From assembly GCA_018716305.1 (NCBI GenBank), contig DVKB01000019.1:158893-222892 (forward strand): 64,000 nucleotides of DNA, given 5' to 3'. Origin of the DNA: Candidatus Scatomonas merdigallinarum. Lineage in GTDB: Bacteria > Bacillota > Clostridia > Lachnospirales > Lachnospiraceae. Below are positions 16,749-26,106 of this stretch, piece by piece; position 1 is the first letter of the stretch; each line of letters opens with the position of its first letter. The translations under genes and the position numbers were made by a program. The notes under the pieces were generated by a model. That model was not told the origin of the DNA and made no database searches. It saw only the letters and a program-made list of their open reading frames with translations.

Positions 16749-19385
16749 ATGAAAAAATATGGCGTCAATGAACTGCGGCGGATGTTCCTGGAGTTTTTTG
16801 AGAGCAAGGGACATCTGGCAATGAAGAGTTTTTCTCTGATCCCGCAGAACGATAAAAGTCTGCTGCTGATTAACTCCGGAATGGCTCCCTTAAAGCCCTA
16901 TTTTACCGGAGCGGAGATCCCTCCCAGAAGAAGGGTCACCACCTGTCAGAAGTGCATCCGCACCGGCGATATTGAGAACGTGGGCAAAACCGCCCGCCAC
17001 GGCACTTTTTTTGAGATGCTGGGCAACTTCTCCTTCGGAGATTATTTCAAGAGAGAGGCTATCCACTGGTCCTGGGAGTTCCTGACAGAGGTGGTAGGGC
17101 TGCCGGCGGACCGGCTGTATCCCTCCGTCTATCTGGAGGACGACGAGGCCTATAAGATCTGGAACGAGGAGATCGGCATTGCCCCGGAGAGAATCTTTAA
17201 ATTCGGGAAAGAAGACAATTTCTGGGAACACGGAAGCGGCCCCTGCGGCCCCTGCTCCGAGATCTATTATGACCGGGGAGAAAAGTACGGCTGCGGGAAA
17301 CCGGACTGCACCGTGGGCTGCGACTGCGACCGCTACATGGAAGTCTGGAACAACGTGTTTACCCAGTTTGACAACGACGGTCAGGGCCACTATACAGAGC
17401 TGGATCAGAAGAACATCGACACCGGCATGGGCCTGGAGCGTCTGGCGGTGGTAGTGCAGGATGTGGATTCTATCTTCGATGTGGATACCATCCAGGCTCT
17501 GCGGAACAAAGTCTGTGAGATCGCCGGCAAAGAGTACCACAAAGACCATCAGGACGATGTGTCCATCCGCCTTATCACGGACCACATCCGTTCCGCCACC
17601 TTTATGATTTCCGACGGCATCATGCCCACCAACGAGGGCCGGGGCTATGTGCTCCGCCGTCTGATCCGCCGGGCGGCCCGCCATGGAAGGCTTCTGGGCA
17701 TTGACCGGATATTCCTCTCCGAACTGTCCGCTTCCGTGATCCAGGGAAGCAAAGACGGCTACCCGGAGCTGGAGGAGAAGAAGGAATTTATCTTCAACGT
17801 GCTGAACAATGAGGAAAAGCAGTTTAACAAGACCATCGACCAGGGACTTCGGATCCTGTCTGACCTGGAGGAGAAGATGGCTGCCTCCGGGGAGAAGATC
17901 CTTTCCGGACAGGATGCTTTCCGCCTTTACGATACCTACGGTTTCCCCATGGATCTGACCCGGGAGATCCTCCAGGAGAAGGGGTACGCCATCGACGAGG
18001 AGGGCTTTGCCGCTTCCATGAAGGAGCAGCAGGAGCGGGCCAGAAACGCCAGGGAGACCTCCAATTACATGGGTGCCGACGCCACGGTCTATGACCTCAT
18101 CGATCCCTCCGTCACCACCAGCTTTGTGGGCTATGACCATCTGACCTGGGAGTCTCCCGTGACAGTGCTCACCGGGGAGACGGAGCTGAAGGATTCCCTT
18201 ATGGAAGGAGAAAAAGGCACCATCCTGGTACAGGAGACGCCTTTCTACGCCACCATGGGCGGCCAGGAGGGAGATACCGGCGTGATTCGGGGCGCCAACG
18301 GTCTTTTTGAAGTCCAGGATACCATTCATCTTCGGGGCGGCCGCTACGGCCATGTGGGCGTGATGAAGTCCGGCATGATCTCCGCCGGGGAGAAGGTGGA
18401 GCTGGAAGTAGACAAGGCTTCCAGACTGGATACAGAGAAAAACCACAGCGCCACCCATCTGCTGCAGAAGGCCCTGAAGACGGTGCTTGGCACTCATGTA
18501 GAACAGAAGGGATCCCTGGTGACTCCCGGCAGGCTGCGTTTTGACTTTGCCCATTTCCAGGCCATGACCCAGGAAGAAATCCAGAAGGTGGAAACCCTGG
18601 TCAATGAAAAGATCCGGGAGAATTTGCCGGTGCGGACCGACATCATGTCCCTGGAGGACGCCAAGAAGACGGGAGCCATGGCTCTCTTCGGCGAAAAATA
18701 CGGGGATGAGGTCCGGGTGGTATCCATGGGAGATTTCTCCCGGGAACTCTGCGGCGGAACTCACGTAAAAGCCACCGGGGAGATCACCCTCTTTAAGATC
18801 CTGTCCGAGGCGGGAGTAGCCGCCGGGGTGCGCCGGATCGAGGCCCTCACCGGCCAGGCGGTCATCGATTACTATAAGAAAGAAGAGGAAGAGCTGCAGG
18901 AGATCGCCGCCCTGCTGAAGACCAACGCCGCCGGCATCCGGGAGAAGATCACCCATCTCCAGGCGGAGGTGAAAGCTCTTCACAGCGAGAATGAGTCCCT
19001 GAAGAGCAAGATGGCCCAGGAGTCCCTGGGAGACGTCATGGATCAGGTAACAGAAGTAAAAGGCGTGAAGCTCCTGGCCGCCGCGGTGCCGGAGGTGGAT
19101 ATGAACGGTCTGCGGGAACTGGGGGACAGCCTGAAAGAGAAACTGGGACAGGGCGTGGTGGTCCTGGCCTCCGCCAAGGAAGGCAAGGTGAACCTGATCG
19201 CCATGGTCACCGAGGAGGCCCAGAAAAAAGGCGCTCACGCAGGCAACCTGGTGAAAGCGGCGGCGGCCATTGTGGGCGGCGGCGGCGGCGGACGGCCCAA
19301 TATGGCCCAGGCCGGAGGAAAAAATCCGGACAAGATCCCGGAAGCCATTGCCAAAGTGCCGGAGATCCTGGGAGGACAGCTGTAA
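16749..19385 (+). CDS. alaS: Alanyl-tRNA synthetase
   Basis: An 878-residue class II synthetase of normal length. The catalytic domain begins with ELRRMFLEFFESKGH, the editing domain has HSATHLLQKAL near residue 567 and the zinc block CGGTHVKATGE near 668, and the C-Ala dimerisation domain ends with GGGGGGRPNMAQAGGK. A long coiled segment precedes the C-terminal domain. AGGAGG lies before ATG 16749. Confidence 0.97.
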   Translation: MKKYGVNELRRMFLEFFESKGHLAMKSFSLIPQNDKSLLLINSGMAPLKPYFTGAEIPPRRRVTTCQKCIRTGDIENVGKTARHGTFFEMLGNFSFGDYFKREAIHWSWEFLTEVVGLPADRLYPSVYLEDDEAYKIWNEEIGIAPERIFKFGKEDNFWEHGSGPCGPCSEIYYDRGEKYGCGKPDCTVGCDCDRYMEVWNNVFTQFDNDGQGHYTELDQKNIDTGMGLERLAVVVQDVDSIFDVDTIQALRNKVCEIAGKEYHKDHQDDVSIRLITDHIRSATFMISDGIMPTNEGRGYVLRRLIRRAARHGRLLGIDRIFLSELSASVIQGSKDGYPELEEKKEFIFNVLNNEEKQFNKTIDQGLRILSDLEEKMAASGEKILSGQDAFRLYDTYGFPMDLTREILQEKGYAIDEEGFAASMKEQQERARNARETSNYMGADATVYDLIDPSVTTSFVGYDHLTWESPVTVLTGETELKDSLMEGEKGTILVQETPFYATMGGQEGDTGVIRGANGLFEVQDTIHLRGGRYGHVGVMKSGMISAGEKVELEVDKASRLDTEKNHSATHLLQKALKTVLGTHVEQKGSLVTPGRLRFDFAHFQAMTQEEIQKVETLVNEKIRENLPVRTDIMSLEDAKKTGAMALFGEKYGDEVRVVSMGDFSRELCGGTHVKATGEITLFKILSEAGVAAGVRRIEALTGQAVIDYYKKEEEELQEIAALLKTNAAGIREKITHLQAEVKALHSENESLKSKMAQESLGDVMDQVTEVKGVKLLAAAVPEVDMNGLRELGDSLKEKLGQGVVVLASAKEGKVNLIAMVTEEAQKKGAHAGNLVKAAAAIVGGGGGGRPNMAQAGGKNPDKIPEAIAKVPEILGGQL

Positions 19386-19411
19386 TTCTTTCAGAAAATG
19401 TATAAAATTGG

Positions 19412-19439
19412 TTGACGAACAGCAAAAATCTGCTATAAT
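19412..19439 (+). promoter_or_regulatory. Promoter of rpsU
   Basis: TTGACG (19412-19417), a 16-base spacer and TATAAT (19434-19439), located 78 bases before the rpsU start. Confidence 0.75.
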
Positions 19440-19516
19440 AAAACCAGTGCAAAAAAATACCCGTACAGTTGTATTTAAGCACAATCTACAACTGGAGGGA
19501 GGTTAGGTGTGAGAAT

Positions 19517-19693
19517 ATGTCAAATGTGATCGTTAAAGAGAACGAGACTCTGGACAGCGCCTTACGCAGATTCAAACGCAGCTGCGCAAAGGCCGGTATC
19601 CAGCAGGAGATCCGCAAGAGAGAGCATTACGAGAAACCCAGTGTTCGTCGTAAGAAAAAATCCGAAGCGGCCAGAAAACGTAAATATAATTAA
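19517..19693 (+). CDS. rpsU: 30S ribosomal protein S21
   Basis: A 58-residue basic protein with the S21 signature: [19 protein letters not shown] at the start and a Lys/Arg-rich tail with [15 protein letters not shown]. It binds the small subunit near the anti-Shine-Dalgarno region. The start ATG 19517 matches the family; a purine-rich GGAGGGAGG lies somewhat far upstream. It has its own promoter and terminator. Confidence 0.96.
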   Translation: MSNVIVKENETLDSALRRFKRSCAKAGIQQEIRKREHYEKPSVRRKKKSEAARKRKYN

Positions 19694-19702
19694 TTGTGCA
19701 GC

Positions 19703-19735
19703 AAAAAAGCCTTGACGCGCGTCAGGGCTTTTTTG
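19703..19735 (+). terminator. Intrinsic terminator of rpsU
   Basis: A stem of AAGCC-TGACG against CGTCA-GGCTT, closing on a two-base loop and followed by TTTTTT (19729-19734). Confidence 0.88.
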
Positions 19736-19791
19736 TACTATATAGCAGAAAAGCTGAGATATCTGATTAACACGTAAGAGGAAGGCAGAAA

Positions 19792-21345
19792 ATGATTTTT
19801 GGCACATTTAAAAAGTTTCTGAAGTTTATCTCAAACCGGATTACCCTGACGGTAATCGCTCTGTTCATTCAGTTCATGTTTTATTTCCTGATCTACTGGT
19901 ACCTGACCAGCCGCTATCTCCTTGCCAATGTGATCATGTGGATCGTGGCGGTGGTGACGGTGCTGTGGCTCACCAACAGCCGCATCAACCCGGGATATAA
20001 GCTGATCTGGACCAGCCTGATCCTTGCCCTGCCCCTGGTGGGAATCGTCATGTATTTTTCGGCCGGAAAATCCCGGGTGGCGAAATTGTTTCAGAAGGAA
20101 ATGAAAAAAATAGAGACGGAAATGGGGGATGTGCTGGAGGAAGACCCGGAAGTGCGGAAACATATGGACCAGGAGGACCTGGGCATCTCCAACCAGTCCC
20201 GGTATCTGGAACGGATGGCGAAAGCCCCGGCCTATGAACACACTGTGACGGAATATTTTTCAGTGGGGGAGGACTGGTTCGCCAAATACGTGGAAGAGCT
20301 GAAAAAGGCGAAACATTATATTTTCCTGGAGTTTTTTATTATCAGTCCGGGATATATGTGGAATACAGTGCTGGAGATCCTGAAGGAGAAGGTAAAGGAG
20401 GGTGTGGATGTAAGAATCATCTACGACGGCATGATCTGTGTTACCACTCTGCCCCCCAAATATTATAAGGTGCTTCAGTCTTACGGGATTAAATGCGCGG
20501 CCTTCAATCCCTTCCGTCCGGTGCTGAATATAATCCAGAATAACAGAGACCACAGGAAAATTACAGTCATTGACGGACATACCGCTTTTACCGGCGGAAT
20601 CAATCTTTCGGATGAGTATATTAACCAGTGGGAGCGTTTCGGCCATTGGAAGGATTCAGGAATCTATCTTCACGGGGAAGCGGTCTGGAGTTTTACGGTT
20701 ATGTTTCTGAAAATGTGGTCGGTGATTACCGGCCTGCCCTGCGATATTTCTTCCCTGTACCGTCCCAACCAGTATTATCTGGAAACATTTCCCAGCGACG
20801 GCTTCGTGCAGCCCTACGGGGATTCTCCTCTGGACGACGAGACGGTAGGGGAGAATGTGTACCGCAATATTATCAGCAACGCGAAAAAATATGTATATAT
20901 TTTCACTCCCTACCTGGTGCTGGACAACGAGATCATGACGGAGCTGTGCACCGCCTCCCGCAAGGGGGTGGATGTGCGGATCGTAACGCCGGGCATTCCG
21001 GATAAAAAAATGGTTTTCCTGCTGTCCCAGTCCTACTACGAGCAGCTTTTGGAGGCGGGGGTGCGTATTTACCAATATACTCCCGGATTTATCCATTCCA
21101 AAAGCTTTGTGTCGGACGATGAGGTGGCGGTGGTAGGTTCCATCAATCTGGATTACAGAAGCCTGTACCTTCACTTTGAATGCGGCTGCTGGATGTACAA
21201 AACAGCGTCCGTCATGCAGGTGAAGCAGGATGCTCTGAATACCTTTGAGATTTCCCGGGAAATCGATCTGGATTTCTGCCGGAACCGGAATATAGCGGTC
21301 AGGGGATTCCAGGCAATTTTAAGGCTGATCGCGCCGACACTGTAA
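19792..21345 (+). CDS. cls: Cardiolipin synthase
   Basis: A 517-residue phospholipase D-superfamily membrane enzyme that joins two phosphatidylglycerols. Two membrane helices lie within residues 15-80. Two HKD active sites are visible, DHRKITVIDGHTAFTGG near residue 245 and IHSKSFVSDDEVAVVGS near 434. It stands alone between a terminator and a peptidase gene. AAGAGGAAGG precedes ATG 19792. The number of the paralogue (ClsA or ClsB type) is not decided. Confidence 0.93.
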   Translation: MIFGTFKKFLKFISNRITLTVIALFIQFMFYFLIYWYLTSRYLLANVIMWIVAVVTVLWLTNSRINPGYKLIWTSLILALPLVGIVMYFSAGKSRVAKLFQKEMKKIETEMGDVLEEDPEVRKHMDQEDLGISNQSRYLERMAKAPAYEHTVTEYFSVGEDWFAKYVEELKKAKHYIFLEFFIISPGYMWNTVLEILKEKVKEGVDVRIIYDGMICVTTLPPKYYKVLQSYGIKCAAFNPFRPVLNIIQNNRDHRKITVIDGHTAFTGGINLSDEYINQWERFGHWKDSGIYLHGEAVWSFTVMFLKMWSVITGLPCDISSLYRPNQYYLETFPSDGFVQPYGDSPLDDETVGENVYRNIISNAKKYVYIFTPYLVLDNEIMTELCTASRKGVDVRIVTPGIPDKKMVFLLSQSYYEQLLEAGVRIYQYTPGFIHSKSFVSDDEVAVVGSINLDYRSLYLHFECGCWMYKTASVMQVKQDALNTFEISREIDLDFCRNRNIAVRGFQAILRLIAPTL

Positions 21346-21408
21346 AAGCCGCATAACCAATTCCCCTTTCTCATAGACTGGTAGCAGAATAGATGAGAGG
21401 GAGGGACT

Positions 21409-22596
21409 ATGAAAAAAATTTTCTGTGTCCTGCTGATACTGTCGTTTCTGGCGCCTGCGCTCTGTCCCTGGAAGGTATACGCGGAGCCGGAAATTTCCGC
21501 TCCCGGCGCCGTGCTTATGGAGATGAGCACCGGGGAGATCCTGTACGAGAAAAATGCAGACGAGCAGAGAAGTCCGGCCAGCATTACCAAGATCATGACA
21601 CTGATCCTGATCTTTGACGCGCTGGAGGAGGGAGCCATTCATCTGGAGGATCCGGTGACTACCAGCGCGTACGCCAAAAGTATGGGCGGGTCCCAGGTCT
21701 TTCTGGAGGAAGGGGAGCAGCAGACCGTGGAGACGCTGATCAAATGCATTGTCATCGCCTCCGGCAACGATGCTTCTGTGGCCATGGCGGAGTACATAGC
21801 GGGAAGTGAAGGGGATTTTGTGGAACGTATGAATGAACGGGCGGCCGGGCTGCAGATGGCGGGCACCCGTTTTGAGGACTGCTGCGGCCTTACAGATTCC
21901 GCGGGGCATTATACCACAGCCAGGGATGTGGCGATTATGTCCCGGGAACTGATCCGGCGGTATCCAAAGATTCTTCAGTATTCCTCTATCTGGATGGAGG
22001 ATATTACCCATGTAACCCGCCAGGGTTCCAAGCCCTTTACCCTTTCCAATACCAATAAGCTGATCCGCGGTTATGAAGGCTGCCTGGGCCTGAAAACCGG
22101 AAGCACGGACGCGGCGAAATACTGTGTCAGCGCCGTGGCGGAGCGGAACGGTATGACACTGATCGCTGTGGTCATGGGAGCGCCGGATCATAAAGTGCGG
22201 TTCCAGGATGCCTCCGCCATGCTGGATTACGGATTCGGAAGCTGTCAGCTGTATGTAGATGAAAATCAGGAACCGCTGGAGCCGGCGCCGGTTGACGGGT
22301 CAACGGTAAAGACAGTTCCCCTGGAGTATGAGGAAGAATTCCGGTTTCTGGAACGGGAGGGCAGAGATCTGTCCGCTGTGAAAAAAACCATCGAAGTAAA
22401 GGATTCTGTAAAGGCGCCGGTGCGGAAAGGAGAAAACGCGGGCAGGGCCGTCTATACGCTGGAAGGAGAAGAACTGGGAAGCGTAGCCATTGTCTATGGG
22501 GCCGACGCGGAAAAAGCGGGGTACGGGGACTGCCTGAAGAGGGCCTGGGATATATTCCTCGCGCCGGGAGGAGAACACAGACAGAGAGAAGGATAA
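21409..22596 (+). CDS. D-alanyl-D-alanine carboxypeptidase (DacF/PBP5-like), copy 1
   Basis: A 395-residue secreted serine peptidase that trims peptidoglycan stem peptides. A signal peptide covers about residues 1-25. Active-site motifs are SITK (Ser58, Lys61), SGN (118-120) and KTG (229-231), and a C-terminal PBP5-associated beta domain follows. It starts behind GAGGGAGG and stops four bases before larC, so the two may be co-transcribed. A similar gene lies at 26107. Confidence 0.93.
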   Translation: MKKIFCVLLILSFLAPALCPWKVYAEPEISAPGAVLMEMSTGEILYEKNADEQRSPASITKIMTLILIFDALEEGAIHLEDPVTTSAYAKSMGGSQVFLEEGEQQTVETLIKCIVIASGNDASVAMAEYIAGSEGDFVERMNERAAGLQMAGTRFEDCCGLTDSAGHYTTARDVAIMSRELIRRYPKILQYSSIWMEDITHVTRQGSKPFTLSNTNKLIRGYEGCLGLKTGSTDAAKYCVSAVAERNGMTLIAVVMGAPDHKVRFQDASAMLDYGFGSCQLYVDENQEPLEPAPVDGSTVKTVPLEYEEEFRFLEREGRDLSAVKKTIEVKDSVKAPVRKGENAGRAVYTLEGEELGSVAIVYGADAEKAGYGDCLKRAWDIFLAPGGEHRQREG

Positions 22597-22600
22597 TGCG

Positions 22601-23812
22601 ATGAAAGAAAAAATTTTGTATCTGGAATGCTATTCGGGCATCAGCGGGGATATGACGGTGGGAGCTCTGCTGGATCTGGGGGCGGACGCCGGGCATCTGC
22701 GGGAAGAACTGAAGAAGCTGCCCGCAGAGGGGTATGAGCTGCGGTTTGGCAGAAGAAAGGTCAGAGGGATCGACGCCTTTGATTTTGATGTGATTCTTGC
22801 AGAACAGGAAGAACATACCCATTCCCATTCCCATCACCACCGGACCATGAAAGAGATCCGGGAGATTCTTCTGGGTTCGGAGCTCTCCGAAACAGTAAAG
22901 GAAACAGCTCTTAAAATATTTACGGTTCTGGCGGAGGCGGAGGGAAAGGTACACGGAAAATCCCCGGAGGATGTGGCCTTCCACGAGGTGGGAGCGGTGG
23001 ACTCCATTGTGGATATTGTGGGAACCGCCGTCTGTCTGGAAGATCTGGGAATTCAAAAGCTCTTTTACTCGGAGCTTTATGAGGGAAGAGGCCATGTCCG
23101 ATGCCAGCACGGCCTGATGCCGGTGCCGGTGCCGGCGGTGCTGGAACTGTCAGCGGCCCACGGCCTGAGGCTGCATCTCACAGAAACCCGGGGAGAGATG
23201 GTGACGCCCACCGGCGCCGCGATTCTGGCAGCTCTGGGACATCGGGAAGAAGATCCTCTTCAGGGGAGAAAAATAGTGGGAATCGGCATCGGCGCCGGGA
23301 AAAAGGAATTTCCCCATGCCAACATCCTCCGGGCCCTTCTGCTGGAGGAGGAAACCGGGGAGCCGGCAGAGACGGAGGACGTCTGGGTTCTGGAAACCAA
23401 TGTGGATGATTCCACAGGAGAGGAACTGGGATACTGCCTGGAACATCTGCTTCGGGCCGGGGCAAAAGATGCCTGCTGCATTCCTATTGGAATGAAAAAG
23501 AGCCGGCCGGCCTTTCTTCTGCAGGCAATCTGCGACGAGGAGCACAGGGAAGCCCTGGAAAATCTGATTTTCCGGGAAACCACTTCTATCGGTTTCCGCA
23601 GGTACCGGCAGGCCAGAAGAGTGCTGCCCAGGGAAATCTGTCTTTTTGAGAGCAGTCTGGGACCGGTGCGGATCAAATACTGCCGCCATCTGGATCAGAC
23701 TTTTGCCTATCCGGAATATGAGGACGCCGCAGAACTGGCGGAGAAGACCGGAAAACCGTTCCGGGAAGTGATGGATCTGCTGAAAAAAGAAGCGGCAGAG
23801 GGCATCCGCTGA
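22601..23812 (+). CDS. larC: Nickel-pincer cofactor biosynthesis protein LarC
   Basis: A 403-residue protein of the LarC family, the cyclometallase that inserts nickel into the pyridinium-dithiocarboxylate cofactor of lactate racemase-type enzymes. The start LECYSGISGDMTVGALLDLGAD is diagnostic, and a histidine-rich stretch (THSHSHHH near residue 70) probably binds metal. In some lactobacilli the protein is split and joined by programmed frameshifting; here it is one continuous frame. No larA, larB or larE is present in the window. Confidence 0.9.
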   Translation: MKEKILYLECYSGISGDMTVGALLDLGADAGHLREELKKLPAEGYELRFGRRKVRGIDAFDFDVILAEQEEHTHSHSHHHRTMKEIREILLGSELSETVKETALKIFTVLAEAEGKVHGKSPEDVAFHEVGAVDSIVDIVGTAVCLEDLGIQKLFYSELYEGRGHVRCQHGLMPVPVPAVLELSAAHGLRLHLTETRGEMVTPTGAAILAALGHREEDPLQGRKIVGIGIGAGKKEFPHANILRALLLEEETGEPAETEDVWVLETNVDDSTGEELGYCLEHLLRAGAKDACCIPIGMKKSRPAFLLQAICDEEHREALENLIFRETTSIGFRRYRQARRVLPREICLFESSLGPVRIKYCRHLDQTFAYPEYEDAAELAEKTGKPFREVMDLLKKEAAEGIR

Positions 23813-23858
23813 GGGGAAAATGGTTGCGCGCCCGGGGAAAATATAGTAAGATAGGTCC

Positions 23859-24653
23859 ATGAAAAAATTTGTGGTCAGAACCTATGAGTTACGAAAAAAT
23901 CAAAAAAGCGGACCGGGGGCGGCGTCTCTGAGGTTCGCTTTTCTTACGGATCTTCACAGCGTGGAGAACGGAGAGCAGAACAGTCTGCTGCTGAAAGCCA
24001 TGGAAAAAGAAAATCCGGACGCGGTGCTCTGCGGCGGCGATATGATCGTGGGAAAACCGGGGCAGACGCCGGATACGGCCCTGAGACTTATGGAACAGCT
24101 GCGAAAACGCTGGCCGGTGATCCATGCCATGGGAAATCACGAATATCGGGCCAAAATCTATCCGGAGGTATACGGCGCTCTGTATGAAAGATACCGGTCC
24201 GGGCTGAAGGCCTGCGGTGTGATCCTTCTTGATAACCAGCGGCGGGAGATGGTGCTGAAGGGCCGCAGGGTTCTCTGCTGCGGACTGAGCATTTCCAGAG
24301 AATATTACCAGCGGTTTCAGCGCCGTCCCCTTTCCCTGGAGCAGATTCAGAAACAGATTGGTTTGCCGGACCGGGAGGCTGTTTCCATTCTCCTTGCCCA
24401 TAACCCCCTGTATCTGGAAACGTATCTGAAATGGGGAGGAAACGTGACGCTTTGCGGACATTATCACGGAGGCGTTCTGGGACTTGGAAAACACAGAGGG
24501 CTGATCAGCCCGGATTTCCGGATCTTTCCCCGGGAAGCCCGGGGTCTGTTCGGGGGAGAAAATTGCTGGGGAATTGTGGGAGCCGGCATCGGGGAGCACA
24601 CCATTCCGGTACGGATCCATAATCCCAGAGAACTGGTGATCTTTACGGTATAG
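23859..24653 (+). CDS. Calcineurin-like metallophosphoesterase
   Basis: A 264-residue protein with the full metal-binding set of the family: DLH near residue 31, GGDM near 59, GNHE near 91, AHNP near 181 and GHYHGG near 203. It resembles YkuE-type phosphoesterases but has no signal peptide or membrane anchor. The substrate is not known. It ends a few bases before scpA. Confidence 0.85.
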   Translation: MKKFVVRTYELRKNQKSGPGAASLRFAFLTDLHSVENGEQNSLLLKAMEKENPDAVLCGGDMIVGKPGQTPDTALRLMEQLRKRWPVIHAMGNHEYRAKIYPEVYGALYERYRSGLKACGVILLDNQRREMVLKGRRVLCCGLSISREYYQRFQRRPLSLEQIQKQIGLPDREAVSILLAHNPLYLETYLKWGGNVTLCGHYHGGVLGLGKHRGLISPDFRIFPREARGLFGGENCWGIVGAGIGEHTIPVRIHNPRELVIFTV

Positions 24654-24666
24654 GAGGAGTTTGACC

Positions 24667-25464
24667 ATGGCGATTCCGGTAAAGCTGCCGGTATTTGAAG
24701 GGCCTCTGGATTTGCTGCTGCATCTCATTGATAAAAATAAAATAGATATTTATGATATCCCTATCGCGGAAGTCACGGATCAGTATCTGGAGTACATCCG
24801 GCAAATGAACCATGAGGACATGAATGTGACCAGTGAATTCATGGTAATGGCGGCCACCTTGATTGATATCAAATGCAGAATGCTGCTGCCCAGGGAGGTC
24901 AATGAGGAAGGCCAGGAGGAGGATCCCAGAGAGGAACTGGTGACACAGCTTCTGGAGTACAAAAAATACAAATACATATCCGGGGAACTGAGGGAAAAAA
25001 TGGAAGAGGCAGGACAGTCTTTTTTTCGGAAGCCGGATCTTCCGGAGAGCGTTCTGGCGTACCGTCCCCCGGTGGATACCACAGGGCTTCTGCAGGATGT
25101 GACCCTGGAGAAGCTGCATCAGATTTTCAGAGAAGTCCTGCGGAGGCAGGAAGACAAGATTGATCCCATCCGGAGCCGTTTCGGCCATATTGAGAAAGAG
25201 GAGGTCTCTCTTCCCGACAAAATGACCTTTGTGGAGCGGTACGCGGTGGAAAGACGGAAGTTTTCTTTTCGGAATCTTCTGGAGGGGCAGAAAAGCCGGA
25301 TACAGCTGGTGGTAACCTTTCTGGCGGTTCTGGAGCTGATGAAGACAGGCAAGATACGCATCTGCCAGCAGGAAATTTTCGGCGAGATCCAGATCGAATC
25401 CCTGGAGGACGCGGACACGGTAGTAGTACCTTATACAGAAGAGGTGGATACAGATGGAAGATGA
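24667..25464 (+). CDS. scpA: Segregation and condensation protein A
   Basis: A 265-residue kleisin subunit that bridges the SMC ATPase heads. The start IPVKLPVFEGPLDLLLHLI is the N-terminal SMC-neck-binding region; the acidic middle (residues 80-100) and C-terminal winged-helix region (VVTFLAVLELMKTGKIR) are present. ATG 24667 is nine bases after AGGAGG (24652-24657). It overlaps scpB by 11 bases. Confidence 0.95.
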   Translation: MAIPVKLPVFEGPLDLLLHLIDKNKIDIYDIPIAEVTDQYLEYIRQMNHEDMNVTSEFMVMAATLIDIKCRMLLPREVNEEGQEEDPREELVTQLLEYKKYKYISGELREKMEEAGQSFFRKPDLPESVLAYRPPVDTTGLLQDVTLEKLHQIFREVLRRQEDKIDPIRSRFGHIEKEEVSLPDKMTFVERYAVERRKFSFRNLLEGQKSRIQLVVTFLAVLELMKTGKIRICQQEIFGEIQIESLEDADTVVVPYTEEVDTDGR

Positions 25465-26023
25465 AAAACTGCAGGGAGCCGTGGAGGCCATTCTCTTTGC
25501 CATGGGCGGGGCAGTGGAACTGAAGAAAATTGCCGCTGCTATCGGAAAAACGCCCGAGGAGACAAAGAAAATCCTGGAGCAGTACCAGACACGCTGCAGC
25601 CGGGAGGACAGGGGGATCTGTCTTATTGAGCTGGAGGACAGCTACCAGCTCTGCACCAAAAAAGAGTTTTACAGCTGCCTTACCGCGATTTTAAGCCAGC
25701 CGAAAAAAGCCGCTCTCACAGACGTAATGATGGAAACCCTGGCCATTATCGCTTACCGGCAGCCGGTGACCAAAGCGGAAATTGAAAAGATCCGGGGTGT
25801 AAAAAGCGACCATGCGGTAAATAAGCTGATTGAATACGGTCTGGTTCAGGAACTGGGCAGGCTGGACGCTCCGGGAAGGCCGCTGCTGTTTGGCACTACG
25901 GAGGAATTTCTGAGGGATTTCGGAATTGACTCCAGAGAAAACCTTCCGGAAATCAGTCCGGTGCTGCTGGAGGATTTTAAGGAGGAGGCGGAAGCGGAAG
26001 CAGGAGTCAAGGTGGAAGTGTGA
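25454..26023 (+). CDS. scpB: Segregation and condensation protein B
   Basis: A 189-residue protein with two winged-helix domains; the family blocks AVEAILFAMG near residue 10, ALTDVMMETLAIIAYRQPVTKAEIE near 90 and LVQELGRLDAPGRPLLFGTT near 135 are clear. It partners ScpA in the SMC condensin. Coupled to scpA by overlap. Confidence 0.95.
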   Translation: MEDEKLQGAVEAILFAMGGAVELKKIAAAIGKTPEETKKILEQYQTRCSREDRGICLIELEDSYQLCTKKEFYSCLTAILSQPKKAALTDVMMETLAIIAYRQPVTKAEIEKIRGVKSDHAVNKLIEYGLVQELGRLDAPGRPLLFGTTEEFLRDFGIDSRENLPEISPVLLEDFKEEAEAEAGVKVEV

Positions 26024-26106
26024 TTCCCGGCAGGCGTATGAAAAAGGCAGATGTTCCATATACTACAGGAGAAAGGAAATGACGGAAAGGAAGGACAACT
26101 GCCTGT

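Noticed and set aside
16890..19484. 864-codon open frame antisense to alaS
   Set aside because: It is the complement of an unmistakable alanyl-tRNA synthetase; the frame is open because of GC-rich codons, the translation has no family motifs and is rich in His/Leu/Gly as usual for shadow frames.
26038..26082. 14-codon frame between scpB and the second carboxypeptidase
   Set aside because: No ribosome binding site and no unusual composition; too short to support as a gene.
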